This document shows positions 1 through 37,000 of a stretch of 64,000 nucleotides of DNA, piece after piece. The notes beneath the pieces are model-generated. The model was given only the letters and a program-made list of their open reading frames with translations. It searched no databases and was not told the DNA's origin. The DNA is from Patagioenas fasciata (taxonomy: Eukaryota > Chordata > Aves > Columbiformes > Columbidae): the NCBI RefSeq assembly GCF_037038585.1, contig NC_092541.1, forward strand, positions 815,445 to 879,444, in the 5' to 3' direction. Both the position numbers and the translations under genes were made by a program. The stretch's first letter is position 1. The number at the start of each line of letters is the position of its first letter.

Positions 1-766
1 CCCAGCACAACGTGTAAGTCGTTCCCCATCCCACCCAGCGCTGTGAATAGAGAATGAGCCGGAGTTTTAAAATCAAGCTCTGGTTATTTACAAATCGGCT
101 TCAAAAATGCTCTTTCTCATTCAAACACCTCGGAGCGACACGTTTTGGGGACTTGGGGAGGAAAGGAGGAATCTAGCGCATCTGTTCTTGGTGCCGTGTG
201 ATTTAGATCCGCTCAGATCTTGAAGTCTCATGGAATGGCTGGAACTTTGTTCCGTCAGCTTATTTTAGGGGAAAGAGAGGAATGCGTTGGGGAAACCCGT
301 GGAAGGATCTGAATCCAGATTGCATTGTTTGTTCTGCTGACCGTGTTTGTTCCGCTAACAAGCAAGAATTCTAAGTTAGCAGGGTATAAGTTGGAAAGAA
401 CAGGTTCTTACGGGGTTTCCGTGGCAGCAGCGCGTCAGCTTGCCCGTCCTGAACGACTGGCGATGGTCTCGCCACCCTGGCCAGGTTGTTCTGTTGGTTG
501 TGAAGCGATTAGAGCAGAACCAGGGGCCGGGGATCTTCATGCTGAACTTTCCCATGGCCAGATCCTTTTGTAACATTGGACAAGTGACTTAAAATTGATC
601 CATCTCTTCATGATATAAGGTTGACTTTGGGATTTTTATGAGCAAATGAATTTACAGCGTATTGCAAAGATCCCGGGAAGGATGGTCTTTCCATGATCTA
701 GCAGAAAGCAAGAACAGAGGCGTCACGGTTTGATATTCACCCGACCACAATTCTTGTGCATCACAG

Positions 767-24004
<23,238 letters not shown>

Positions 24005-26845
24005 ATTACCTCCCTCGCCAAGCAGCTCCTGATGGGCTTTCCGTGCCCAGTCTGGTTTAGTTGCGACTGCCCGTTGTGGTGCTGCATCTTCCAAATGCCA
24101 ACTCCAGCCGTCCTAGTCCTTTGGGGGAATTATGCCAAGGAACCCGGGGTCTGCTCTTGTGCCTGATACCTTTGTTTGCTGGACTAACGTTTATTCCACC
24201 GACAGCCGTCCGAACAGAGCTGCGTTCTTGCCCTGGTTACCTTGACGTGGATGGCAGCTGGCTGTGTGCTTCCTGCAGGACGAAGCGAGGAATCGTCTCG
24301 CTGGTGGAACACGGAAGAAATCTGAACCAAAGTGGGAATTAGAGCTGCACTCTTCAGAAAGAAACGTGCAGCAACCATCCAGACCAGCTCGCTACGCGTG
24401 GGTCCCTGTTTTCCGGGCTGCCGGGGCTTTAGAGGCGTCTGCAGTACACGAATCCAGCAAAAGCCATGTGGCATTGAGCATGCGCTCGCTACATAATTAT
24501 CTATTTTGTTTTTCTTCTTAAGTATTCAGCATCTGAAGGTGTTCAGAAAATACTGATTCAGAAGTATGTGAATAGTGTTATTTTATATCTGAAAACCATG
24601 GATTCTGGGGTGGGGGTGAGGGAAGTCTTTCTAGCCAAGCGTCAGGGTAGTCAGAGGAGTTTCAGCAGAGCGCAGTCGCTGCGGGGCCTGCGATGGAGGT
24701 TCTCCCGCTGACATCAGAAAATGCAGAGCTTGATTTCCAAGGCTTGGTCCGTCCTAGAATCCAGACTGTGTCGCTTGCTGTGCGTCCTCACAGCCAACAG
24801 ATCCGTGCTCCCGTTCGCCTCCCTGGGGCTGCCGGGTCCCGCCGGAGCCCTTGGGGCAGCGAGCTGTGCGGAGCAGCCTTCTCTGGCACCTCTTTTCTGT
24901 CTGGTAACTTTTTACCATCCTTCAAACCAAAGAGCGCTCATCTGGTGCCAGGAATTCACTTCAGCAAAAGCTTAGGTGTTCCTTTGAGGACCTGGCCTGG
25001 TAGGAGACGGAGTTTTTCATGGGGAGAATTAGCTGGACGTGAGTTTGACCTGTGCACAGTGAGTTAGGATCGAGCTCAGCCCTTCAGTGTGTGCATTTTG
25101 TGTTACAGGTGTGCAAGTGTTCATTTAAGATTTCCATAGAGTGTTATGGCCCTATTTAAATAAGCTTTTAAGTGAAACAGTGGATCAGGGCGAACGTGTA
25201 ATACCGGTATATTCTAAAATGAACCAGACATCCCCCTGCAGGTACCAGCAAAATGTACCCAGGTGATTTTGAACGGTCACCACGTCTCTGAGAACCCATG
25301 ACTTAATGGCTTCAAATACCGGGTGTTGATTTGGGCACCAATAACCCTGATTTCACTCAGAGAAGACCAACGGTTTTCAAGTATCAGGGATTCACGGAGT
25401 AATTACAAGTTACCTGCGTGAAGTGAAACTAGGAAAAGCAAATTTATTATTAGTGAATATGTTGCTTTGTAGAGCAACGCTGAAGTTGTTCTGCTCTCCC
25501 ATGGGAAGCCGTATTAAGGCTCCACGTTCCTCCGCTCTTCTCCCCCATAAAAACTTGAAAATGACTTTTCTAATGCATTGAAATGAACGGTTTTTAAGTG
25601 AGCGCTAATAGCAGAACGAGCACGTTTTGATAAATATTGTGTTGAATTGAGAGTGGGGAAAAAAAAGAGAACCCTAAAAAACCCCAACCAACCAAAAGCC
25701 CTGAAAGGGTTTAACAGTCTGAAGAGTTTTTCTCTGTGCCAAACAATGTGTAACAGGTGAAAAGAAGCTGGTGGTGCTTTCATTTTTGGGATTACTGCAA
25801 GGATGCACCGCTTCGGTTGCAGGCACTTAGGGGGTATCTTTTACAGAAGCCCCTGCTCCCTAGTTATTTAATTCTAGGGCGAGCACTTCTCTTCATCTTT
25901 CCCAAACCTGGAGCTTCACTCCAAGTTGTCACGACACGTGCCCTGATTTTTGGGCTGCGCTTCGCTGCCGCTCGCACTGATGGGAAGCGGGGATGTGACG
26001 CTTCCTTTCCGCTTTCGGGAGCGTTTACGGCGCTTTGCTGCGGCGTCGGTGCTTTTACACCACTTTGCTGCAGCGTAAACGGTTTCACACCACTTTGCTG
26101 CGGAGGAACGTGGAGTCATTCCCGTAGCCCGAGTGACGGAGTGGGGTGTTCAGCACTCCTAGGCCTTGCAATGAGCACCTAAATATACCAAAGATTGGAG
26201 GGTTTTGTTGGCCACGCGGCGCCGGAGCGCGCGGTGATCCCATCTGCATCGCTTTTTCTTGGCTTGTCCTCACCAAACCGAGCCCCTTTCCCACGGTGTT
26301 TCCTCGCTATCCCACCTCGTTGTGTTTCGGGAGAGAACAGGGCGTGGGGAAACGGTGTCGCTTAATGTTTCAAAGCAACTAAATCCTCAGGATCTGTTGT
26401 GGTTTTTACCTCATCACGGAAAGCTGGTCCAGAGCAAAGAGCCTCCCCGGGCTGACGGGCCTTTCCCCGCTGGGCCTGCGCTGAAATGCGCCTGCTCTGC
26501 CTACGCACGTGTATGCCGGTCTGTATTAACGAGCAGTAATTAGCAATTAGTGACAGAGAACACGGGGTGCCAGCTTGGACTTCTCTCGTATTCCAGTCCC
26601 TGACCCAACGCCACCCGTTCGGCACAGGAACAAGCCAAAGCATTATTGTATGTTTGGAGATGCACTTTCATGAATGTAGTTTATATCGCTCTTTTTTAGC
26701 TCTTTTTACATCATGTAAACGGTGATGCCTCATACTTTTTTTTTTTATTTATATCGTAAAAGATCATATTTGGTGATTTTTATATATATCGACTGTTACG
26801 GGGCGGGGGGGAGGGCGGGAAATAAATTTGACGCCTTTATGAATT
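24005..26845 (+). other. MAP3K3: MAP3K3 3' untranslated region
   Basis: No coding exon is recognised after the TGA. The stretch runs to an AATAAA at 26821-26826, giving about 2.8 kb, somewhat longer than I recall for human MAP3K3. Its last 200 bases are AT-rich with long T-runs and a G-rich block right before the signal. It also holds degenerate direct repeats at 26023-26105. The end is inferred; no transcript evidence is available. Confidence 0.65.
26821..26826 (+). terminator. MAP3K3: MAP3K3 polyadenylation signal AATAAA
   Basis: A canonical AATAAA lies 2.8 kb after the stop codon, directly after a G-run block (26800-26819). It is the first strong candidate in the sense strand following AT-rich sequence. 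Confidence 0.6.
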
Positions 26846-28226
26846 TAAAAAAGGAAAAAAAGCAGCTGGTTTTGCAGAGAATTTGCTGATGGTTTATAAC
26901 GAGTAGAGCCGAGCCAAAACGCCTCCTTTGTTTCCTCACAGCCCTCTCCATTGCGTTAAGGGAAGATCTGGACTCCTAACTCCACTGCCACGGTGGATAA
27001 GTTTGGGGCCGACACCTGTACCCCAGCCTCTTAACGCGGCCCTGCCAGGAAAAGTCTCGAGTGGACATCAATGTAATTCTGCTTGGCAATTGAATTACGT
27101 CTGGCCTCTCTATCCTGGCAGAATTGGAAAAAATTGGGAATAAACTCATTCATTTGGGGCGGGAGGAGGGAGCGCCAGGCTCACAATAAGCTATTGTGTC
27201 CATTCCAAATGTCACGGCGCTATTTCTGCTGCTCCCTCCGGGGATACAGAGCGAATATTGAGCACTGGGATCCGCGATGGAAGGTGCTGCAGAAATGGAG
27301 AAGGAAATGTTGGAAGGAAAACACCTTTCGGGAGTCCCCTTGTCCTGGAACGGCTGAAGCGGAGCGGGAAATATCCCAATATTCCCAGCAGGGGGACCTG
27401 GGAGCGGTGGGGATTTGGGTGTCCCCGAGCTGGTTAGGAAACGAAGCGCTGGCGTTTTGGTCTCGGCGTGACGATTCTGTGCACTCCAGGTTATGTGCGT
27501 GTTCTCCGGGAAGTCTGATCTCGGCCTGTTGGAACGGCAGCGCCTTGCAGCGATTTGGATGTTATTTTAATTTCTGGACTAATATCCCAAAGGACTTGAA
27601 GAGGCTCCAAACAGTTCCCATTGCCGTTCATTACCAAACCCAGCTGACCGAGGGGCAGGTTGGTCCCTGCTCGGGTGACACGTGTTGTTTCCAGCTGAGC
27701 CTGGATAACTCGTGACACCGCAGTGAATATAAATGCGTATTCCCGCTGTACACGCTTTGTCTGATAAGCAAAGGCCAGATAATTGGAGCTGTAGAGGGGC
27801 CTGATACCCCAGTGAGTGGTGCTCAGGTCAGTAGCTGCTAGATGGAGAGGTTTTATAATATATATTGTAATCCACACCATCCTGGGGCTGCCACCTTGGT
27901 ATCTGCCCTCGGAGCTGGGAGAATTCAGCCTGCCTTGAGTTTTTAGAAGAAAACCAGGTGCATTCTGTGGTTTAATTGCATTTTGGGGCTTCAGGTCTTT
28001 AGCCCTCAGGCTCGTTTAGGCGCAGATCCCCCCCAGCAGCTCTGGGTGTCCCGGGTAGGAAGGGAACGCGGGAAGGGACTTTGCGTCAGGCAGGCGTCCA
28101 CAGGTCAAATAAACCGCGCAGAGCGGGGAGAAGCGGCTGTAACCTGGATTGTGCAGAAGACCTTGAAGCAGTAGTCTATATATACCGACCGGGGGCTTGC
28201 AGTGCAAAGCCAGGCCAATGTATCAT

Positions 28227-28241
28227 TTTATTTACAATAAA
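28227..28241. terminator. Possible bidirectional poly(A) site
   Basis: A near-palindrome gives AATAAA on the + strand (28236-28241) and on the - strand (tttatt at 28227-28232). It could end a longer MAP3K3 transcript or be chance in AT-rich DNA. Confidence 0.35.
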
Positions 28242-29400
28242 ATTATCATTTATATGAAAGCCTTTTTGTGGTGGTTGCGTGCAATGCAGCGTCTCTTCCT
28301 TCCTGTGTAAGCGGTGCCTCAGGATAAGTGAATTAGACAATTAACTCGTTTTCCTTCTAATTTTCCTTTCAGGAATTAATTCTTCGAGACAGATGGAGAA
28401 GTGTCCTGTTCGGGAAGCGTTGCCTCTTGGATCAGGTAAGCGTGTCCTCCACAAAGCTGCCTCTGAGGAAGGGGCAAAGACGCAATGTTGGGGCATTTGT
28501 AAAGGTATTTGTTTCACAGAAGCCTCCCAGAGACGCGTTAAGGGGGTGTCATTTGTGACACTGCACCTTTGAAATGTATCTGGCAGATAAGCAAAGCTCA
28601 ATGTGTTTAGAGCATCTTCCCGCCTGTGTTACCCTCGGGGTTTCGCTGCGTGCAGTTTGCTGTCGCTGCTCCGTTCTGTGAAATGTTCTGTATCGAACGT
28701 GTCTGATCCTCATCAGATTCGCTTCCCTGCCTGGCTCAGCTCGCTGCGGCTTGTTTTGATAATATAGAGCCTGGTCGTGGGTTCCTGCTCTCAAAATCGG
28801 AATAAAAGGGACTGCAGACAACGATGGAGATAGGGCTGGAGATCTCACACCTCCTGTGCTCGCACGTGCTCCGTCCCTTCCTGCGACATCGGTGAGAGGT
28901 TTCTGTGCTCGTATGTGTAGTTAAAAATGTTCCGTATCTGAGTGCCCCGCCGTGCAGCAGCCGCCAAGGCGAGGGAGCGGGGAGCAAGGACAGCAGGAAA
29001 GCAGAAGCGGCACCGAGCAGGTGGCTTTTGTCACCGTGTGAATGGTGGCAGCGCCTGCACATTGGGGACGGTTGAAGCTGAAACTCAGCAGGAGCCTTGT
29101 TGGGGTCCCTGAGTGCAAATCCCCGGGTGGTCCCCACCACTGACACACCCGTCCTTTAAAAATCTCTTAACTAAAAAGGTCACCCAGCACATCTCTTCCC
29201 CAAAATCCAGTGTGACCGCAGCCACACAGAGCCCCAGAGGGACCTTAGGGACGAGTTGCACAGCGACCTGGGTTAAAACCACATCTATACATTCTATCTG
29301 TTGGTCCTGGGTGGGACCCCTGTGCATCACCCACACACTTCTTGTTCTCTGTTCCATTGAGCTCCTGTTCCCCTGGCTGTGTCAGGATGCTCGCAGTGAT

Positions 29401-29484
29401 GTTTGGGGCAGAAAGGACGGTGTTTGGGGCAGAAAGGACGGTGTTTGGGGCAGAAAGGACGGTGTTTGGGGCAGAAAGGATGTG
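29401..29484. repeat. Tandem repeat, 21-bp unit x 4
   Basis: Four head-to-tail copies of a 21-bp unit begin at 29401, 29422, 29443 and 29464 (unit core gtttggggcagaaaggacgg). The first three are identical and the last diverges at its end. It is a minisatellite that stays open in frame by virtue of its length, but it has no gene context. Confidence 0.95.
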
Positions 29485-29898
29485 CTCAGCAGGAGCCGAT
29501 GTTACCGGTGATGGAACGAGGCTCTTGCTGTTACCCCAAGGCTGTTGCTCTGCTGGTAGTTTCTGTGCTGTGTGGGCTCCGAAAGGCTTGGCTCCCGTAG
29601 CGTTGGAAAGACACAAGGTTCCCAAATGCGTATGCTTTTGAGCTCATCTCGGTGTGTGTGGAGGAAGGAGGTAAATGATAATTAAAAGCAGACTCACCTG
29701 CTTTCCCTGGCTTTGCTGCTCTCCCGCCTGGCCGGACCTGTTGGGGTCATCAATTTGTAGGGTCTGTGCCATCCAACCACCACAGCCCAGCAGATGTGGG
29801 CTGATCCGAACCAGACCAGTCCCAGTCAGCCCAGTTCTGGTGCCCATCGCACCGGCCGCAGGGAACGGAGCATCTGCTGGTGGGGGCCGGGGGTGGTG

Positions 29899-29904
29899 TT
29901 TATT
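29899..29904 (-). terminator. LIMD2: LIMD2 candidate polyadenylation signal
   Basis: AATAAA on the - strand (tttatt on +) lies about 0.9 kb beyond the LIMD2 stop, a plausible 3' UTR length for this small gene. It is inferred from position only. Confidence 0.5.
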
Positions 29905-30800
29905 GATACGGAGGGAGAAACAAGTAACCCCCCAATGTCTGCAGCGCGAAGGGGTGGATCTGATTCACCATACAGTGGATTAATTCCCTTTGAGGGTGGT
30001 CTGGGCTCCGTGTGGAAGCTGGTGTGTGGTTACAGCTGGGGCAGCAATGCTGGGGTGCGGGTTGAGATGCTGGGGTCAGTCCCCAAAGGACCCGTCTGCC
30101 TTGGTCGTAATGTAACGTGTTCAGGATCACTCCTGCGTGGGCAGAGGCTCTTTCCATGGAACTGGGTGGTAAGAGGCAGACCTGACCCCCGATCCCACCT
30201 CCCCGGAGCCCTGGGGACACAGGACGAGACAGGGAAGGCTCAGAAACCTTGTATTACAAAAATAAAAGAGCGCACGGCGCGATGTCCCGCGGGAGCTGCC
30301 GCGCCAGGCTCCAGCGCAGAACGTACCACTCAAAGGCAAGTGTAAAAAAGACAGAAACTGTTAAACAGTCGCAGGGCAACATCCTTAAGGCTGAACGATC
30401 CCAGCTGAACTGAGCTGATGTAAACCAAGGACCCTCCTTCCCCACAGCCCCAGCAAGGCAGGATTGGGGTGGTAGGCGCTGGGAGCTCTGCTGTGACTCA
30501 TAGGCCAGGTTAAGCCCCCAGATCATCTCCTTTTCCATGGTGGCAGCCCAAAAATGTATGAAAAGGGCTGAGGTTCCAGGTCTGGTCTCATCAGAGCCTG
30601 CGGAGAGAGGCCTTCAGGTGTGGGGGCTGTCCTGATGGCCTGTAGTACCCCCCTAAGCATCCTCCAAACTGGCCTGGGCTCCCCCTCTTCCTTTACCCCC
30701 CGCTTGGGTCCCCTTTGCTTTACATCAGCTCAGTCAGCGCCCAGCTCAGCACCGCTCCGTGCCGTCCCCGCCGGGTCTGGGGAAGGTGGGCTGGCCCCGC

Positions 30801-33449
<2,649 letters not shown>

Positions 33450-34022
33450 CTTCCTGCCCCTAGTTTTGGTGTTTGAGTAGCAGTGACTGCGCCTTGGATC
33501 ACCCCAACGTGTCAGGTCCGCAATGCAGCCGCTGCACACAACCCTCCGTCCCCCCGAAACAAGACCCGCGTGGAAATTCTCATACGTACATGGGTTGGGG
33601 GTGGGCTGGCGGGTCCCGTGGCCTGGAACATGCTTCCTTCCCTTCCTCCGTCTGTTTAATCCTGAGCTTGAAGTTTGTGGGCTGGTGTTCCCTGGGGAGG
33701 TGTTGAAGACAGACCTCTTGCAACACCTGGAAAGGAAATGTCGACAGGGCCGGTTTCATCATCCCGAACCCGCAGCTCTGCAGGAGCTCAAAGCTGCTTC
33801 TGTGGGGTCCGCGCGGCCTCTTTGGTCTGGGGGTTTCTGGAGGGATCCCAGAGATAGAGGCGCACCAGGCCGGCCTGGGATGCTGCTGGGGTTTGGGAAG
33901 CTGGTGGTGACCTGGCACGGTGGGGTGAGGTGCTGGGGTGGGAGGGCGCTGCTGGAAACCCGAGCAGAAGGGGATGCGCTGGTTCTGCTCCAAACCCACA
34001 CGTGGAAGGCAATTGCCGGGCA

Positions 34023-34095
34023 ATCATAGGATAGTTGGGGTTGGAAGGGACCTTCAAAGGTCACCTAGTCCAACCCCCTTGCAATAACCAAACTG
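34023..34095 (-). mobile_element. Short CR1 LINE 3' end fragment
   Basis: About 70 bp match the CR1 3' terminus in reverse orientation: aatcataggatag, then ttggggttggaagggacctt and cacctagtccaacccccttg. It lies in LIMD2 intron 1. Confidence 0.85.
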
Positions 34096-34099
34096 TCAG

Positions 34100-37000
34100 C
34101 AGCAAGACTGCGTGTCCCAGCCAGAGCCACTGTAACCACCGAAGCACTGGCGTTGCTGGAGCAAGGACTGCCATTTTAGTCTCGTTTTAGCCCAGAAAAG
34201 CCTTGCTGAACAGGGCGGATCGCAGCAGAGCGGGCGATGGGGATTTTGTCTTCTCTGGGGAGCCGGCGTTGCCTTTAGGCTGAGACCAGTAAGCTCTGGC
34301 CTCTGATGTGTTTAACGGGTCACAGACCAGCTTGAGCACAGCAGAGGAAAATGGAAAACACACCAGCACTGCAAATAACCCTTTTGGTAAAAAAACAGCT
34401 GAAAAAAGCACCGGCAGCTCCTCCGGGGTTTTTCCCCATTGCACCTTGTCTTCAAAACACCCATAAAAGGTCAGGCTTGACGAGCCCTGGTTTGCATGTG
34501 CAGGATGGAGATGTGGGGCTGAGCAGGTGATGCTGAGGGAGGCGCAGAGCGGGGAGCAGGAGGGTGAAGGGTTTGCAGGGATGGGGAGCTGCTGGGGGCT
34601 GGCAAACCAGCACCCCCTGGCTTCGGTCTGGCGCCGCTTTCCTCTTGTCCTCATCATGTCACCCCAAAAACTTCCCTGCTGCCCAAGGGGAGACCTGGGA
34701 AAGCCCCAGGGCAGGAGATGCACCAGGTAAGGGGCTCGGGACAGGGATGTCCCCGCAATGCCCGGTCTCACGGTGACATTTGCAAACGTGCCCTGGGTTT
34801 TGGGGGTTCTTAAAAGTCCCAGCACCCAGGAGCTGACACCAGGCTTGTGTTGTGCCCAGCAAAGCACCCGAAATCGGCAGCTGCTTTCGCATCCTGAGCA
34901 GAGGTGGGTGAGCTGGGGTTCCCCTCGCAGCCAGGGGGGCCTGGACAGCCCTCGTCGCAAACGTTTTGCAGCCTCGTCTGAGAATACGGCTCCGATTTTA
35001 CCCAAATCATTTCCCGTCCCCGCTGCGGTTTGGTTGTTATTTCCTGCTCGCCGAGCGGGCGGTGGCAGCTGCAGAGCCGGGCGAGGAGCAGCCCCGGGGC
35101 TGCATGACCCGAGCCCATGGCTCCTCTTTGCCCCCCGTTCCCGGGGACGGAACCTTCCCCGTCACGTCCCCGGGGTCTGTACGGTGCCCACACGCAGGGG
35201 GAACCTGCAAAGCCCAGGAAAGCTGGTGCCCGACCCCATGCGGATGCACAACCCTCCCCCTTTTCACCTGCCTGTCACCTGCCCCCCTGCCTTTGCCACA
35301 ACCATTTCTGCACCCCTGGTTTCCATTCCTCTTCCCTCGCAGCTCATCTTCCTCCCCTGCCCCAGCCACCTGCTTCCCCTGGTCTCTCCATCATCTTCTA
35401 CATGAGCACACACTCCCTGGCCCCTTCCACCTCCTATTTGTCCTTTTGCTTCTCTCATCCCCAAACCCTGTTCCCTTTAGTCCCATCCCACTTATCCCAC
35501 CCCGTGGCTTGATGTTCTCCATCCAGCCCCATCCTCCAGCTGCCCTTCCTCTTCTCCTCCTCCTCCTCCATCCCTCTGTGCACGTACCCCGCTCCCTGCC
35601 TTCGTTGGGGACGCGAGGTCTCCTCGGTGTAGCTGTGCGAGTACAAGTTGCAAAACGTCCTTCCTGCCGAAGGACAGGAGGCGACAGGAGAAATCTCGAA
35701 GGGGAAGGGTGTGCTGGGGCGATAAGAGAAACAGAACAAGCGAGAAACCACAGGAGGGTTTCTAGGAGGCTCCCAGCTGCTGTCGCTGCTCTTCCAAGGG
35801 GGTGTTCGTCTGCACAGGGCGGGATGCGAGCCCAGGGCCTCCAGGAGCTGAGGAACCCCGGTGGCAATAAGATTTGCTTAAGCACACGCCACCGCATTGA
35901 TGTTACGAAGCCTTTACACTGGCCAGGGCAAACCTGCGTTGCGTGGGGGGTCTCACTGATCTCCTGGGAGCACAGAGGACCTACGTGACACAGCGGGAAA
36001 GCCAAGTCTCCGCGCTGGAGGCTGGGACCGTGACTGCTAGACCTGGCTTTTCCAAACCTCTGTTCCCTAAGGAACGCGGGTACGCAGCTCAGGGGGAGCA
36101 GGAACAGGGATTGTCCTCTCCTGGTCACTCAGGCAGCGATTTCAGGGCTCTGACTCAGGACAAGGTGAGAACCCCTTTGCCTCTATGGCCCCTGTTCATC
36201 ATCATCCTCCTGGGACCATCTGATGGCTGGTGAGGAAAACAAACCCAACACCTTCCCTCCAAGTGATCAGTGCTTGTTCCAGCTCCCCAGGGAGATGGAG
36301 CAGCTTCTGATGGCAGCAGCGGTGGCCGCAGGATGGCGGGGAGGGAGGTGGATCCCAGTGTGCTCCAGAGAGGCGGCACCGGAGCCGGATGCCCTTGCTG
36401 CCCGAGCCGTCAGCCCGGACCATCACCAGTTCCAGGGGCTTTCTTGGGTGATCTCAGCATGTTGGTGTTCGACCCAGGAGCTGGCCTGGCATCTGTGGGG
36501 CCGTGTGAGAGCGGATGGAGAGGAGCCGCGGCTCTTTTAGCGCTGAGCAGGGGGCAGTGTGGGGTGAGGAGGGCAACGTTTGTCACAGAAGCTGCTGGGT
36601 CACAGAGCTTCTCCCCAGCAGCCTCTCCCGTCCCCTCTCATCTTCCTGGGGACAGACACAGGGACAGAAAATCATTGAGGGTGGCCCCTCAAGGAAATTC
36701 CCCACTCCTGCCTCCCAAGCCTCGCGTCTCCCGCAGCGGGGTGGGAGCCTTTCCCGACCCACGGCTGCTCCCGCGGGCCCCAGCCCGGCGCTGGCCCCTC
36801 CGAAAGCCGGAGGGTTTCCGGCTCAGGAAAGCAGCCGAGTGCGGAGGGCGAGAGGCCCCTTTCTGCCATCTGGTTCCCATTAGTGGCCCTGTGAAGTGGA
36901 TCTTTACCGCTGGGATCACTGCGCCCTTGCAAGAGGCTTTCCTGAAGGCAAAGAGCGGTGCGGGGGATCCGGGCCCCTTCCTCCTCCATGCCGGGGGGAC

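Larger units (their letters stand above)
26850..29880. other. Intergenic region between MAP3K3 and LIMD2 3' ends
   Basis: No homologous coding exon is recognised. It holds the possible bidirectional poly(A) site near 28235, an isolated exon-like segment at 28372-28436 and a 21-bp tandem repeat at 29401-29484. The two flanking genes are convergent, so part of this may be extended 3' UTR. Confidence 0.55.

Noticed and set aside
1-20. Donor-like cgt-gtaagt at the window edge, possibly MAP3K3 exon 1
   Set aside because: Exon 1 must end in ATGG to match exon 2; this site does not.
29342-29641. Repetitive peptide (VWGRKDG-type) encoded by the 21-bp repeat
   Set aside because: Open in several frames and on both strands only because the repeat period is a multiple of three; no start, splice or gene context.
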